From positions 682,001 to 746,000 of the forward strand of contig OX337234.1 in NCBI GenBank assembly GCA_946965045.2: DNA of 64,000 nt, given 5' to 3'. Of this stretch, positions 33,406 to 42,560 are shown in pieces (the first letter of the stretch is position 1; each line of letters starts with the position of its first letter). Source of the stretch: Epithemia pelagica (lineage: Eukaryota > Bacillariophyta > Bacillariophyceae > Surirellales > Surirellaceae). The position numbers and the translations under genes are program-made. Under the pieces are notes generated by a model. That model was not told the origin of the DNA. It made no database searches and worked only from the letters and a program-made list of their open reading frames with translations.

Positions 33406-36213
33406 ATGACAGTTACTGAGCCTTACGAGGATGACCTCCTTTTTTCCGGTGGAGAAGAGGAGGGACCTGGGGATTCTGTTCCTGTTCATGACGGGACTGC
33501 TTCTTTGGCCGCAGTGATTAATCGTCCTTCCAATGCTATGTTGGATTCCCACCATGGTGTTGATTCCACTGAAGAGTCTTCCTCCCCTTATGCTTCCCGT
33601 CCTTCGGATGAAGATGAGGATGAAGACTCTTCCTTTTCAGAGAAAGTTGAAAACCTCTCTCTGAGTTCATCTTCTTCCCGTCGTGACTCTAAACCCACGA
33701 AGAAGAAGAAGATCCCGAAGTCTCCGAAACGTTCCACGAAGAAGAGTTCTGGTGCCCCTTCCTCCAGTTCTACTGGAGGAAGCTCTCGTGCCCCCCTTTC
33801 CAAGCGCAAGACCTTCAAGCCTATCGACGTTTCAAAAGGAGACTCCCTTCGTCGTCCCTCGGATATTTTCAAAACACCAGTCCCGATTTCCGATCCGCTT
33901 ATCCAGAGTCTGGCTTCTTGCCTCCCTTTGGATTGGTCAGATTGCTTCAACCTCCCGTTTAATCTTTCCCTTGATGCAGATCCGCAATCCTGGTCCAAGT
34001 TTTGTTCCAAATTTGACAAGGTGACAACGAGCTCTGAACTACAACGCTTCCTTTCTTGTGACTTAGACTCCTCACCCCAAGCCTTCCTTTGCGTCGATCC
34101 GAAGGGCAAGATCCGCTTTATCCATAACCTCTTGGTGAGCCCGGATTCTGGCAACTTCTTGAATCCCGTCCCTTCTTTCATTGGTCTTTGCCATTCTAAG
34201 TTCGGATCCCCCCCGATCTGCCTTGACACAGAGGACGTTGATTCAGGACTTTTGCTTAATATTGATCACTCTGGAGTCCCGTCCGCCGCTGAGATCCTAG
34301 CAAAATGCTCTTATGACGCTTTGGCTTCTCCGTCCACGAAGAAACGCCCAGATGATTGTGCCCCTAAGTTTCACCTCGATTTTGCCTCCTTTGGCAACTT
34401 GAAGAAACCTATGACCCCTGCTGACCCGGATGCTGCAGCGAATACTTTCACTTGCAAAGGCCTTTTTCCGGTTCACCCAGCCTTTTCTGGTGAATTGTTG
34501 CGTTTGCTCTCCAAGAACGGGCACGGTACCACTCGTTGTGGTGCTCCGTCGATTGCTACCTGTCTTTTCAGTTTCATCTTCAACCGTTGGGCATGCTCTA
34601 CCCCTGAAGATGACCAAAAGGCTTGTTCTTCGATTCCTTTAGGCAATGATATCGTGAAGATTGCTCTTCCTTTATTTCGTTTCCTTTGGTTAGCCCACCA
34701 CCACCCCTCCAAGATCGAGTCTATTTCCTTTGAGGTCCCTGCAAACTTCGACTCCGCCCTTTCGACCTATACTAATCACCTTTGTCGGTTGTTTCCGGAT
34801 TTTGTTGACTCTCTTGCTCCCCGAGATCTCCCTCTTCCCCCTCACGTGAAGTTGCCCCAAGCCCCTCAAGGTACTCCTCCTCCTTCCCTCACCGCTCCAG
34901 TTGCTGCGACAACTTCCCCTCCCACCCAACCCATTAGTTCCTCTGTCTCTGCTGATACGATCTATATGGTTGGAAAGTTGTCGGAACAGTTTTCGGAATC
35001 CTTCCTTAAACATTCGAAGAGCGTTTCCAAAGACAAGGAAGATGAGAAACGCGAGATTTTCAAACACACTTCCCACCTCCGTAATGGGATTGTGTTTGGC
35101 CAAGTTGGTCCAAATTCGTCTGAGTTCCCTCAATCTCCCTCTGATGTTGCAGTGGAGCTCTTTCGTCAAAAGAGTACTCACACCTTGTACTCAACGATTC
35201 ATGCCCGTGTGTTTCGTAAATCCGACAATGCTTGTCAGATCCTGTTTGGGCAATGTGGTGTTCTGCAGAAGTTTGGTCTTCGTTGGCGCGAGGATGACCA
35301 CCCCAGTGGTTTCTCCCCATTCTCTTTTGATCCCAATGGTGGTTCCGGTTCCGCTTCACAGCGTTCCTTGGATCATGACATCCAGCACGACATTTACAAA
35401 TGCTCTCTCCGTCACGATAACGGCCTTTCAACAAAAGATATGCGTGATATCTTCGTCAACGAGAAGCTTTTCTTTCCTTTAACTTGCGATGAATTTGCCA
35501 TGCAGTTGCGCTCTTTCTACCTCTTCGCTTGTGCTATTTGGGACGAAAATTCCTTCGCTTGCCTTCAGCTTCACGAGATGGTGGAACATTTCCTTTCGAA
35601 TCGGTTCATTTATCGGAACAGCCAAGATTTTGACCCAACATTTCTATGCCGTGTTCTGTTCTCAATCGACTTTGCGATTCAGCGTTTCATCGACAAGTAT
35701 CTTGAAGATGCTGCATGCCTTGAAGATATTCGAGGTGATAAACTCGACTATCACTTTAACAAGCTCTGCGACAAGATTGAATCTAAGGAAGATATCTGTA
35801 AGATGCTTCCAAAGTTCATCGATCAGGCTATCCGTGCGAAGGCGAAGGATCCTTCCGGTGGTTCTAGTGGTTCGAATTCCAACTCCTCTTCGAAGAAGCG
35901 AGGTCCCCCCACATCGGATAACGACTCTCGAGCCTTGAGCGCCAGATATGAATCTCCGGCTGATTGGTGCATCCCTTCCGACCTCAAGTACTCCAAGGTT
36001 TTTACACGTGATGTCCTTTCTCGTATGCCAACGATGTCAGTTGACGGTAAAGTTCGCCCCTTTTGCAACAAACTTTTTGCCATGAAATATTGTCGCAATG
36101 GAAATTCTTGCCATTTCTGTCATGCAGACCCGATGGAACATGGTAAAGCGAACGAAATGTCTGCCTTCTACAAGAAGGTGTATGCGGACGCCAAGAAGAA
36201 GTCTTCTTCCTGA
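33406..36213 (+). CDS. Gag-like protein of the tyrosine-recombinase retrotransposon
   Basis: 935 residues from an ATG 36 bp after A1. The N-terminal ~150 residues are acidic and Ser-rich with Lys/Ser patches (KKKKIPKSPKRSTKKSS). The middle is a globular region without a motif I can name. The C-terminus holds a CCCH-type zinc finger (CRNGNSCHFCHADPMEH), likely to bind RNA in the particle. The frame ends at a single UGA (36211-36213, context UCC UGA CUG A), and the next frame, which encodes RT, continues in the same phase without another stop. A Gag-Pol fusion by readthrough is therefore possible. Confidence 0.85.
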   Translation: MTVTEPYEDDLLFSGGEEEGPGDSVPVHDGTASLAAVINRPSNAMLDSHHGVDSTEESSSPYASRPSDEDEDEDSSFSEKVENLSLSSSSSRRDSKPTKKKKIPKSPKRSTKKSSGAPSSSSTGGSSRAPLSKRKTFKPIDVSKGDSLRRPSDIFKTPVPISDPLIQSLASCLPLDWSDCFNLPFNLSLDADPQSWSKFCSKFDKVTTSSELQRFLSCDLDSSPQAFLCVDPKGKIRFIHNLLVSPDSGNFLNPVPSFIGLCHSKFGSPPICLDTEDVDSGLLLNIDHSGVPSAAEILAKCSYDALASPSTKKRPDDCAPKFHLDFASFGNLKKPMTPADPDAAANTFTCKGLFPVHPAFSGELLRLLSKNGHGTTRCGAPSIATCLFSFIFNRWACSTPEDDQKACSSIPLGNDIVKIALPLFRFLWLAHHHPSKIESISFEVPANFDSALSTYTNHLCRLFPDFVDSLAPRDLPLPPHVKLPQAPQGTPPPSLTAPVAATTSPPTQPISSSVSADTIYMVGKLSEQFSESFLKHSKSVSKDKEDEKREIFKHTSHLRNGIVFGQVGPNSSEFPQSPSDVAVELFRQKSTHTLYSTIHARVFRKSDNACQILFGQCGVLQKFGLRWREDDHPSGFSPFSFDPNGGSGSASQRSLDHDIQHDIYKCSLRHDNGLSTKDMRDIFVNEKLFFPLTCDEFAMQLRSFYLFACAIWDENSFACLQLHEMVEHFLSNRFIYRNSQDFDPTFLCRVLFSIDFAIQRFIDKYLEDAACLEDIRGDKLDYHFNKLCDKIESKEDICKMLPKFIDQAIRAKAKDPSGGSSGSNSNSSSKKRGPPTSDNDSRALSARYESPADWCIPSDLKYSKVFTRDVLSRMPTMSVDGKVRPFCNKLFAMKYCRNGNSCHFCHADPMEHGKANEMSAFYKKVYADAKKKSSS

Positions 36214-39200
36214 CTGATTCCGGGGTTGATTGCTGGAGTGAATAGCGTTGCTTCCTCACTTTCTAACGATTCCGTTTGCTCTTCGTATTCACCTTCTCTC
36301 AACCCCCCGCCTCCGTCCATTAATATTCGTTCCCCTCCTTCACTAGCACCAGATGTTTCATCCTTGATGCGAGAAACCCCCAAGATTCCGACTCCGATAG
36401 TTCCGCGTCTATTCTCTGACGAGACGAGAGTTACCCAACATGATGTTTCTAACAAACTGATGATCACCCCAGCTGCGATTCCCAAGAGTGTGAATTTCTC
36501 TGACACGGTCCGTTGCAAATCCTTTTCGAAGAAGAAGCCCATTTCTAAGAAACCTCTCTCAACCTCCCTCAAGACACTGACTTCTATTCTACGACATCCG
36601 AGTGACCCTTCTTGCGCGACCGACAGACCCCAAGATCCGTCCCTACCATCTGTCCCTGCTCGCCCCTCTTCGAGTATTATTGTAGAAGGCCCTTCGGATT
36701 CTACCCCCCAACTTTCCGAACCCAACCGATCATTTCTGGATGCCGTCGCAGACGCTGCCAAACATCAAGCTAACGAGTCGGGTTTTGGTCCTTCTGATTC
36801 TTCGACTGTCTCACAAATTCCATTTGGTAAACCCCGACTCCAAGGATCGGCCACTCCTAACATTGCTTCGGACCTATCTGGACGTTCTCTCCAGCGAAAC
36901 CTATCCCGTCTACAGAATGAGATGATTTCTAGTGAGGAAATGCTAGGTGAGTCTGATCAATCGTTACCCCCACTACGTTCTGGCTTGATCCCTGTTGACT
37001 TTCAGGAACCATATCTTCCGAACAATCCAACTCGAATCTTCACCAAGAAGATACCGAGACCACCACGTTCTGCCACGAACGTCAGTCACTCTGTCGATCG
37101 GATAGTCACGATATGCAATTCAACAGTTGCAACACCACACGCTTCCCCTTTCGTCCATGAGCTCTCTCTGTCAGCCGCGCAGACCAACTCTAACCTCATC
37201 GAAGAATTTGGTTACGACCTCCAAGCACTATTTGACGCCCACCCAAATAGCACCATTAGCCCTGGCTCCGAGTTTCGCCCAATCTGTGTAATCGAATCGT
37301 TGCTCCAACACCACCCCTTTTGGCCAATCCTCTCTTCCATGCTCTTTCGAGGGGCCAGCTACAAGTTCAAGAACATACCTTCTGATGCTGACCGAGAGAT
37401 GGAAAACGATGCGATTCTGGAGTATGGCAATCACTCATCTGCCGTTAAACGCCCCGAGGCTCTACGAAAGGTGTCCGAGAAAGACACCAAGTTCGGGTTC
37501 TCCCTTCCGATAACGTTTGATTGTGCACGTAAGATCAAGGACGGTCGCGTTGGCCCCCTCGGCGTTGCACAACACGCCGGCATCAACGAGCACGGCGACA
37601 TTGTGATCAAGGATCGACTCGCACATGATCAATCTTTCTCCCTTGGTTATTCTCCCAGCCTCAATGATATTGTCGATGACTCGGAACTGCCAGACTTAGT
37701 GTTCGGATGGTGTATCAACCGCTTAATACACCAGATTGTTGCGTTGCGCTCTCAATTTCCAACACACCGAATTCTGATCTGCAAATTCAATTGGGGCTCC
37801 GCGTACAGGCGCATAAATGGTGACGGCACGTTGACAGCCAATACGATCACAACGGACGTGAGCGGCGATTTCGCCAACATTTTGACTCGCCTTTCGTTTG
37901 GCGGCCGCCCCCACCCAGCGATGTTCAGCGTCTTCTCTGAAGCCGCATGTGACCTTTGCAATGACCTAGTTGACTTAGATGAGTGGCACCCATCGGTTTG
38001 CCGCTCCCCACTCCAAGACATGATGGGCGACGTAAATCGACTCGACGACTCAATCCCCTATCATGCAGGACAACCTCTTGCAGTGGACGTGGAAACAAAA
38101 CCGAAAGGATTCCATGACGTCTACCTTGACGATATGGTGCAAGTTTTTACCGACACCCCCGAACATTTGGACCGCTCCCCAGGGATTGTCCCTCTGGTCC
38201 TTCACATGTTAGTCCGCCCGGTCGCTCCCGACGAACCCATACATAGAACCGAAATCTTAGCTGCCGACAAGATGAAGGCCGAAGGCGCACCCTCCGAGAC
38301 GATGAGGGTTCTGGGTTGGTTGTTGGATACGCGACGATTGTTGCTGATTCTCCCCCGTGAGAAGTTTCTCGGATGGACAAAACAGATTCAAGCTTTGCTC
38401 GATCCCAAGCGACAGAGTTGGACATTCGGCGAAATCGATTCAATGACAGGAAAAATGATCCATGCTTGCAAAGGAATTCCTCACGCTCTCTTCTACACGA
38501 AGCGTATGCAAGCTTTCAAGACTTCTCTCATTCGGCGATATACCAAATCCCAAGCCGAACAGTCAGACGACTCCTCGAACAACCCGAATCCCAAGCCCAT
38601 TCCGCGCCCGCGCCCATGGTTTCGATATAAAATCCCACACTCCATCCGACCAGACCTCGAGATTTGGATCAAACTTATCCAACGAGCACACGAAGGCATC
38701 AGTTTGAACCTTCTTACTTGTCGCGTTCCAACCAACGTCATCATCGCCGACTCATGCCCATACGGTATGGGCGGCTTTTCGATTCGGACCGGCCGGGCAT
38801 GGCACATTGCCCTAGACCCAGAGGTGTACGCTATGGCGCATGAAGCTGAAGATTTGGAGGAAGATCTCGACGCAGGGACAGGGACACCAGACCCAGCACT
38901 CAGCAACAACCTGTTCGAATTTATTTGTCAAGTGGTGACAATTTGGCAAGAATGTCTGGACGACGCCCTCCCCCAGGAAGCGTGTGTACTCGGACTGTCC
39001 GATAGCAGTTTGGCTACAGGTTGGATGCACCGGTCCTCTTTCGGTGTCAACAAGCCCAACCATCAACGAGTCTCTGCGAAGCTGACAGAGTTGGTCTTGG
39101 ACTATCGATTTGCTCTCCATTCCGAGCATATTCCAGGACGGCAGAACGTGGTGACGGATATGCTCTCACGCACGTTTGATTGTTGCGACAACGAATTAAC

Positions 39201-39627
39201 CTCACGTATTCACTCTCTGTATCCTAACCAGATTCCGAAGAATTTCAAGATCTTGGAGCTGCCCAACGAAATCAAATCTTGGATCTCCTCAGTCGCACCG
39301 CGGCTACAAGAATTTTCTTTGGACGAGTCGAATCGTCCAACCAGGCTGTCGACAGATCCTGGGGACGATGGCTCAAACACCTCCGACTGTTCAATCTCCA
39401 AGACGACCCCTTTTTGGAGAGCATCACGTCCATTCGAACGCGATCGCAGGTCGTCGGACTCTTCCTCCAACGACTGCGAGACGGAACTTGGTGCAGAACA
39501 ACTACAGGGCCTCTTCGAGCGTCAACTCTCGAAAAGGCCCTTGGCGACGTGGCACAGAGGTTCCGGCATAACGATAGGCCAAGCCCCTGCCACCTCCCGT
39601 ACAGCAACCGCCTTCATCCCATCATAG
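36214..39627 (+). CDS. Reverse transcriptase / RNase H of the tyrosine-recombinase retrotransposon
   Basis: The frame is in phase with Gag across one UGA. The first in-frame ATG is at 36367, so translation is either by readthrough or from that ATG. The first ~350 residues are Ser/Pro-rich. RT motifs follow: RLAHDQSFS, KFNWGSAYRRI (motif A position), and the catalytic box YLDDMV. The RNase H part shows ADSCPYGMGG, NNLFEFI, LSDSSLATGW and HIPGRQNVVTDMLSR. In motif A the usual catalytic Asp appears to be Asn (KFNW rather than KFDW), which would impair polymerase activity if my alignment is right. The 3' end overlaps the recombinase frame by about 350 bp, as is usual in DIRS-order elements. Confidence 0.85.
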   Translation: MIPGLIAGVNSVASSLSNDSVCSSYSPSLNPPPPSINIRSPPSLAPDVSSLMRETPKIPTPIVPRLFSDETRVTQHDVSNKLMITPAAIPKSVNFSDTVRCKSFSKKKPISKKPLSTSLKTLTSILRHPSDPSCATDRPQDPSLPSVPARPSSSIIVEGPSDSTPQLSEPNRSFLDAVADAAKHQANESGFGPSDSSTVSQIPFGKPRLQGSATPNIASDLSGRSLQRNLSRLQNEMISSEEMLGESDQSLPPLRSGLIPVDFQEPYLPNNPTRIFTKKIPRPPRSATNVSHSVDRIVTICNSTVATPHASPFVHELSLSAAQTNSNLIEEFGYDLQALFDAHPNSTISPGSEFRPICVIESLLQHHPFWPILSSMLFRGASYKFKNIPSDADREMENDAILEYGNHSSAVKRPEALRKVSEKDTKFGFSLPITFDCARKIKDGRVGPLGVAQHAGINEHGDIVIKDRLAHDQSFSLGYSPSLNDIVDDSELPDLVFGWCINRLIHQIVALRSQFPTHRILICKFNWGSAYRRINGDGTLTANTITTDVSGDFANILTRLSFGGRPHPAMFSVFSEAACDLCNDLVDLDEWHPSVCRSPLQDMMGDVNRLDDSIPYHAGQPLAVDVETKPKGFHDVYLDDMVQVFTDTPEHLDRSPGIVPLVLHMLVRPVAPDEPIHRTEILAADKMKAEGAPSETMRVLGWLLDTRRLLLILPREKFLGWTKQIQALLDPKRQSWTFGEIDSMTGKMIHACKGIPHALFYTKRMQAFKTSLIRRYTKSQAEQSDDSSNNPNPKPIPRPRPWFRYKIPHSIRPDLEIWIKLIQRAHEGISLNLLTCRVPTNVIIADSCPYGMGGFSIRTGRAWHIALDPEVYAMAHEAEDLEEDLDAGTGTPDPALSNNLFEFICQVVTIWQECLDDALPQEACVLGLSDSSLATGWMHRSSFGVNKPNHQRVSAKLTELVLDYRFALHSEHIPGRQNVVTDMLSRTFDCCDNELTSRIHSLYPNQIPKNFKILELPNEIKSWISSVAPRLQEFSLDESNRPTRLSTDPGDDGSNTSDCSISKTTPFWRASRPFERDRRSSDSSSNDCETELGAEQLQGLFERQLSKRPLATWHRGSGITIGQAPATSRTATAFIPS

Positions 39628-40592
39628 AAGTTCTCAAGAAAGCATGGAAACAGTTGGATCCAGAGGAGGACCGCCAAAAAGCCGCAACACCACGCCACCT
39701 TCGCCACATGTGGATTACCGCTTGCACAATCGCATCCGACTTGGTGGATACTGCTTCTTTCAACGCCTGCGTCGCCGATCTCGCTATACTCGCCTTCTTC
39801 TTCGCGATGCGAAGCTGCGAGTACAGCACCGTGAAACAGCGTGGTAAAACAAAACTCCTCCAAATAGGTAACATTCGTTTCAAGAGAAACGACCAACTCC
39901 GATCCGAAATTTGCCCGACTCACCCCAATTTCGACGAGGAAGCATTCTTTATTTCAATTACCTTTGTCGAGCAGAAAAATGCGAACAAGTTCCAGACGAG
40001 AACACAGTGCAGGACCAACGATAAGATTCTCTGCCCCGTTCGAGTCGGCGGTAGAATTGTTCGACGGATTCTTCACTACCTGCCGAACGCTCCGTCCAAG
40101 ACACCGGTGAATTGTTGGTTCGATCCGACCAACCTCTCCCCCGACCGCGACCCCAAACCTCGATTCATCCGTGCCGAAGACACGATGCGACTCTTGCGCT
40201 CCTCCTGCTTGACCGGCGGAGGACACTCCATGTTCGGCTACCGCCCCTCTGACATCGGAACCCACTCACTTCGCTCGGGCGCGGCAATGGCCTTGTTCCT
40301 CGCGAAGACGTCGGTCCTCAAGATCATGATCCTGGGCAGATGGTCGTCGGCGGCCTTCCTCCGCTATATACGCCCACAAGTAATGGAATGGACGGCTGGC
40401 ATGTCGACGGCCATGCTCACCAACCCAGATTTCCGACACGTTGACCCCGCCAACCGCACGACGATGACAGCCGAAGATATTGACTCGATTCAATCGAACA
40501 TTGAAGCAGCGATCGAATCGCCCGAAGAAATTCAGTTCACTGGCTCCGTTGCATTCGGAACATTCACAACCCAACTGAATCTCGAATACTGA
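39279..40592 (+). CDS. Tyrosine recombinase (YR) of the retrotransposon
   Basis: An open frame of 437 codons in a different phase from RT, overlapping its 3' end. It begins at a non-ATG codon, and the first good ATG lies well inside. Expression by frameshift or from an internal start is therefore likely. Catalytic signatures of tyrosine recombinases are visible: the first Arg in AMRSCEYSTV, a Lys-containing strand after it, THSLRSGAA (HxLR box), LGRWSS and the nucleophile Tyr in FLRYIRPQ. This enzyme would integrate a circular double-stranded DNA form, consistent with the split direct repeats and the lack of a target-site duplication. Confidence 0.88.
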   Translation: MDLLSRTAATRIFFGRVESSNQAVDRSWGRWLKHLRLFNLQDDPFLESITSIRTRSQVVGLFLQRLRDGTWCRTTTGPLRASTLEKALGDVAQRFRHNDRPSPCHLPYSNRLHPIIEVLKKAWKQLDPEEDRQKAATPRHLRHMWITACTIASDLVDTASFNACVADLAILAFFFAMRSCEYSTVKQRGKTKLLQIGNIRFKRNDQLRSEICPTHPNFDEEAFFISITFVEQKNANKFQTRTQCRTNDKILCPVRVGGRIVRRILHYLPNAPSKTPVNCWFDPTNLSPDRDPKPRFIRAEDTMRLLRSSCLTGGGHSMFGYRPSDIGTHSLRSGAAMALFLAKTSVLKIMILGRWSSAAFLRYIRPQVMEWTAGMSTAMLTNPDFRHVDPANRTTMTAEDIDSIQSNIEAAIESPEEIQFTGSVAFGTFTTQLNLEY

Positions 40593-40640
40593 CGACGGAT
40601 CCATTTGTTTCTGACATTCCGAACACGAGTTCATTGGTAT

Positions 40641-40776
40641 TGGGAGCCACTCCGGTTCCTTTGGGCCTTACGGCAAGTGCGACTACTCTCCCTCTAGCAC
40701 TCCTCTAGCTATGTGTCGGACCTTCGCGACGGACAGACTGCTCCGACTGCAGGATGTGTTCGCTGGTCCCCCCGCG
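40641..40776 (+). repeat. Split direct repeat B1
   Basis: 136 bp starting TGGGAGCCACTCCGG and ending CCCCCCGCG, matching B2 with one difference (ACGG against ATGG). It runs directly into A2. The B1/A2 join is the sequence expected at the circle junction of the element. Confidence 0.92.
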
Positions 40777-40982
40777 GTGTCTGTCGTGCGTACGTCGGAG
40801 CAGGGCAGTGGATCGCGAGCATGATGGGCAATGACGCGCCTGTCGACGCGCCTCTCGGCGCTTACGATCTTAGCTTCACTCCATCACTGCGCAAGAGTCC
40901 AGAGCTCACAATCTTGAGACTGTGAGCCTTGCCACTGCCATCTCGAGAGAAGGTCTACATAGATAGATCTAAGACAATCAAA
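40777..40982 (+). repeat. Split direct repeat A2
   Basis: 206 bp identical to A1 (33165-33370). It lies between B1 and B2 as in PAT and Ngaro elements. Confidence 0.92.
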
Positions 40983-41000
40983 AACTCCCCTTTCCCGCCC

Positions 41001-41136
41001 TGGGAGCCACTCCGGTTCCTTTGGGCCTTATGGCAAGTGCGACTACTCTCCCTCTAGCACTCCTCTAGCTATGTGTCGGACCTTCGCGACGGACAGACTG
41101 CTCCGACTGCAGGATGTGTTCGCTGGTCCCCCCGCG
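41001..41136 (+). repeat. Split direct repeat B2
   Basis: 136 bp copy of B1 that forms the right end of the element. The following base starts the resumed R2 sequence GAAGCCCGAAGCTC. Confidence 0.92.
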
Positions 41137-41181
41137 GAAGCCCGAAGCTCACAGTTGCGCAGCATTATCAATCATCAAACT

Positions 41182-41834
41182 ATGACTGACCCTGATCGAG
41201 AAACTTGCGAAACCATCGACATGGAGGTATGTCCTTGTATGATGAACATTCACTGATGTAGTGATACTTCACGGTATTGCCTACGACATGCGTCAAGTAC
41301 ACATAAACCAGGATGGAAGCCAGAATGGTGGATTGCTACGAAACGTGACAGGAAATTGGGAAGCAGGAACCAACGAAAAGAAGCCATACACGGAAACTGA
41401 AACTTCCCCATTGCTGTCCAATGTATTTTGACGACTTTCTCACCTATTGCTCTTTCATGCAAACACTCATTCAGGAACAATTGCGGCGATGTCTTCAAAA
41501 CAATGAGAAACATCGGTGGGGATTCCTGGCAGGAATCCCAAATGCAGCGAACGTTATCAGTTGTGCGCATCTATGCGCCACTAAAGATGCCGGAAGGGCG
41601 CACAAAGAGGCGGCGGAAGCCGTTGCTAAGGGGATGAAAGAGGCCCATAAGGAAGCGGCGGAAGCCGTTGCAGTCTCTGCGCAAGCCATTGCAGTCTCCC
41701 ATAAAGAGGCTGCGCAAGCCATTGCACAAGGGCATAAAGATGCATCTATTTCATTGTCGATTGCCATCGGATTGGGCGCGGTTGCGTATGGTTGGGCCGC
41801 CTGGCTTGGGAGACCCCGCCAAGCACCTCCCTAA
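41182..41834 (+). CDS. Small repeat-containing tail-anchored protein, copy 2 (two exons)
   Basis: Exon 1 is 41182-41226, the intron 41227-41474 (GTATGT ... CATTCAG) and exon 2 41475-41834, giving 134 residues. It is near-identical to copy 1 except for 18 extra residues in the Ala-rich repeat zone (VSAQAIAVSHKEAAQAI-like), from a 54-bp in-frame difference. The hydrophobic C-terminal segment and RPRQAPP tail are kept. The retrotransposon ends 45 bp upstream of the start codon, so the native promoter is now 8 kb away. Expression, if any, would start in B2 or nearby. Confidence 0.6.
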
Positions 41835-42401
41835 AAGGGCAGCCATTCCTATTGCATTGGTCCCGTGCGACAGTAAAACAAACGTTCCTGCCGCTGGATT
41901 TCCTTGGAGGATCAGTGAATTTGTCGGTCGTATTGAATACGATCAACGTACACCTGTCCGTGCACCATGATTCATACCAATGTCAAGGCAAAGCCATCAT
42001 CCATAGAGCCTATACTTGGAATGTGTTCGACCGAATTGGACTCTGTCGATAAGCATCCCGTTTTGTGTCCTACAGATAAGAGTCATAAAATATATTATAG
42101 AGCCTTGTACAAAACGAGCAGGGAAAGCTTTTGTGTCGGATCACGTCAAGTCACAGTAACAATGATCAGTCCATAATGTTTTCAACAACACTGGGCTAAT
42201 ACCAGAGGTTGCGCGGGAGCGGGTTTTCAGATTTTCCTGGAGTCCCCTGCCATCAATAATCCCCAGCGAGGCAAGTGGAAGAAGCTGTTCGTTTGGATAT
42301 TGAAAGTTGAGATCCATTCTGCGACAAAAACTCAGTGGGAGTATCGCCAGGTCCCGTTCTCACTTAACAGCTCTATTACCTATTACCACCATCATCGCAC
42401 C

Positions 42402-42560
42402 ATGGCCGATCCAAACACTACCCAAAAAATTGACATTGAGGGATGTCGTTGTACGATGAACATTGCTAACGTACGGAAACTTCAAAGGTACTGGGTAGAC
42501 CACATGCGTGGTGCATTGCTGCGCTGATCGTTGTCCAATGTATTTTGACGACGTTCCCTC
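42402..42560 (+). pseudogene. Truncated, diverged third copy of the small gene
   Basis: Directly after R2, an ATG (42402) begins an exon-1-like frame (MADPNTTQKIDIEG). It is followed by sequence matching the intron of copies 1 and 2 (GATGTCGTTGTACGATGAACATT) with the donor GT changed to GG. Later, CCAATGTATTTTGACGACGTT matches the intron sequence before exon 2. Similarity then stops, with no exon 2. This is an older remnant of the same tandem family. Confidence 0.6.

Larger units (their letters stand above)
33165..41136 (+). mobile_element. Complete DIRS-order tyrosine-recombinase retrotransposon with split direct repeats (PAT/Ngaro type)
   Basis: The element has the order A1 (33165-33370), Gag, RT/RNase H, tyrosine recombinase, B1 (40641-40776), A2 (40777-40982), an 18-bp spacer and B2 (41001-41136). 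A1 and A2 are identical over 206 bp, and B1 and B2 differ at one base over 136 bp. The flanks rejoin to CTTGCCTCC-GAAGCCCGAAG. Exactly this uninterrupted sequence is found in R1 at 31584-31603. No target duplication is present, as expected for integration by a tyrosine recombinase. Near-identical repeats indicate a recent insertion. Confidence 0.93.
32717..42299. repeat. Tandem duplication unit R2, split by a retrotransposon
   Basis: Second copy of R1. It is present as 32717-33164 and 41137-42299, with the tyrosine-recombinase retrotransposon between them. The order and orientation match R1 throughout, and R2 starts where R1 ends, so this is a direct tandem duplication that predates the insertion. 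Confidence 0.88.

Noticed and set aside
36211-36213. Selenocysteine reading of the UGA between Gag and RT
   Set aside because: There is no reason to expect Sec at this place, and no SECIS-like element was recognised. Simple readthrough or re-initiation is more likely.
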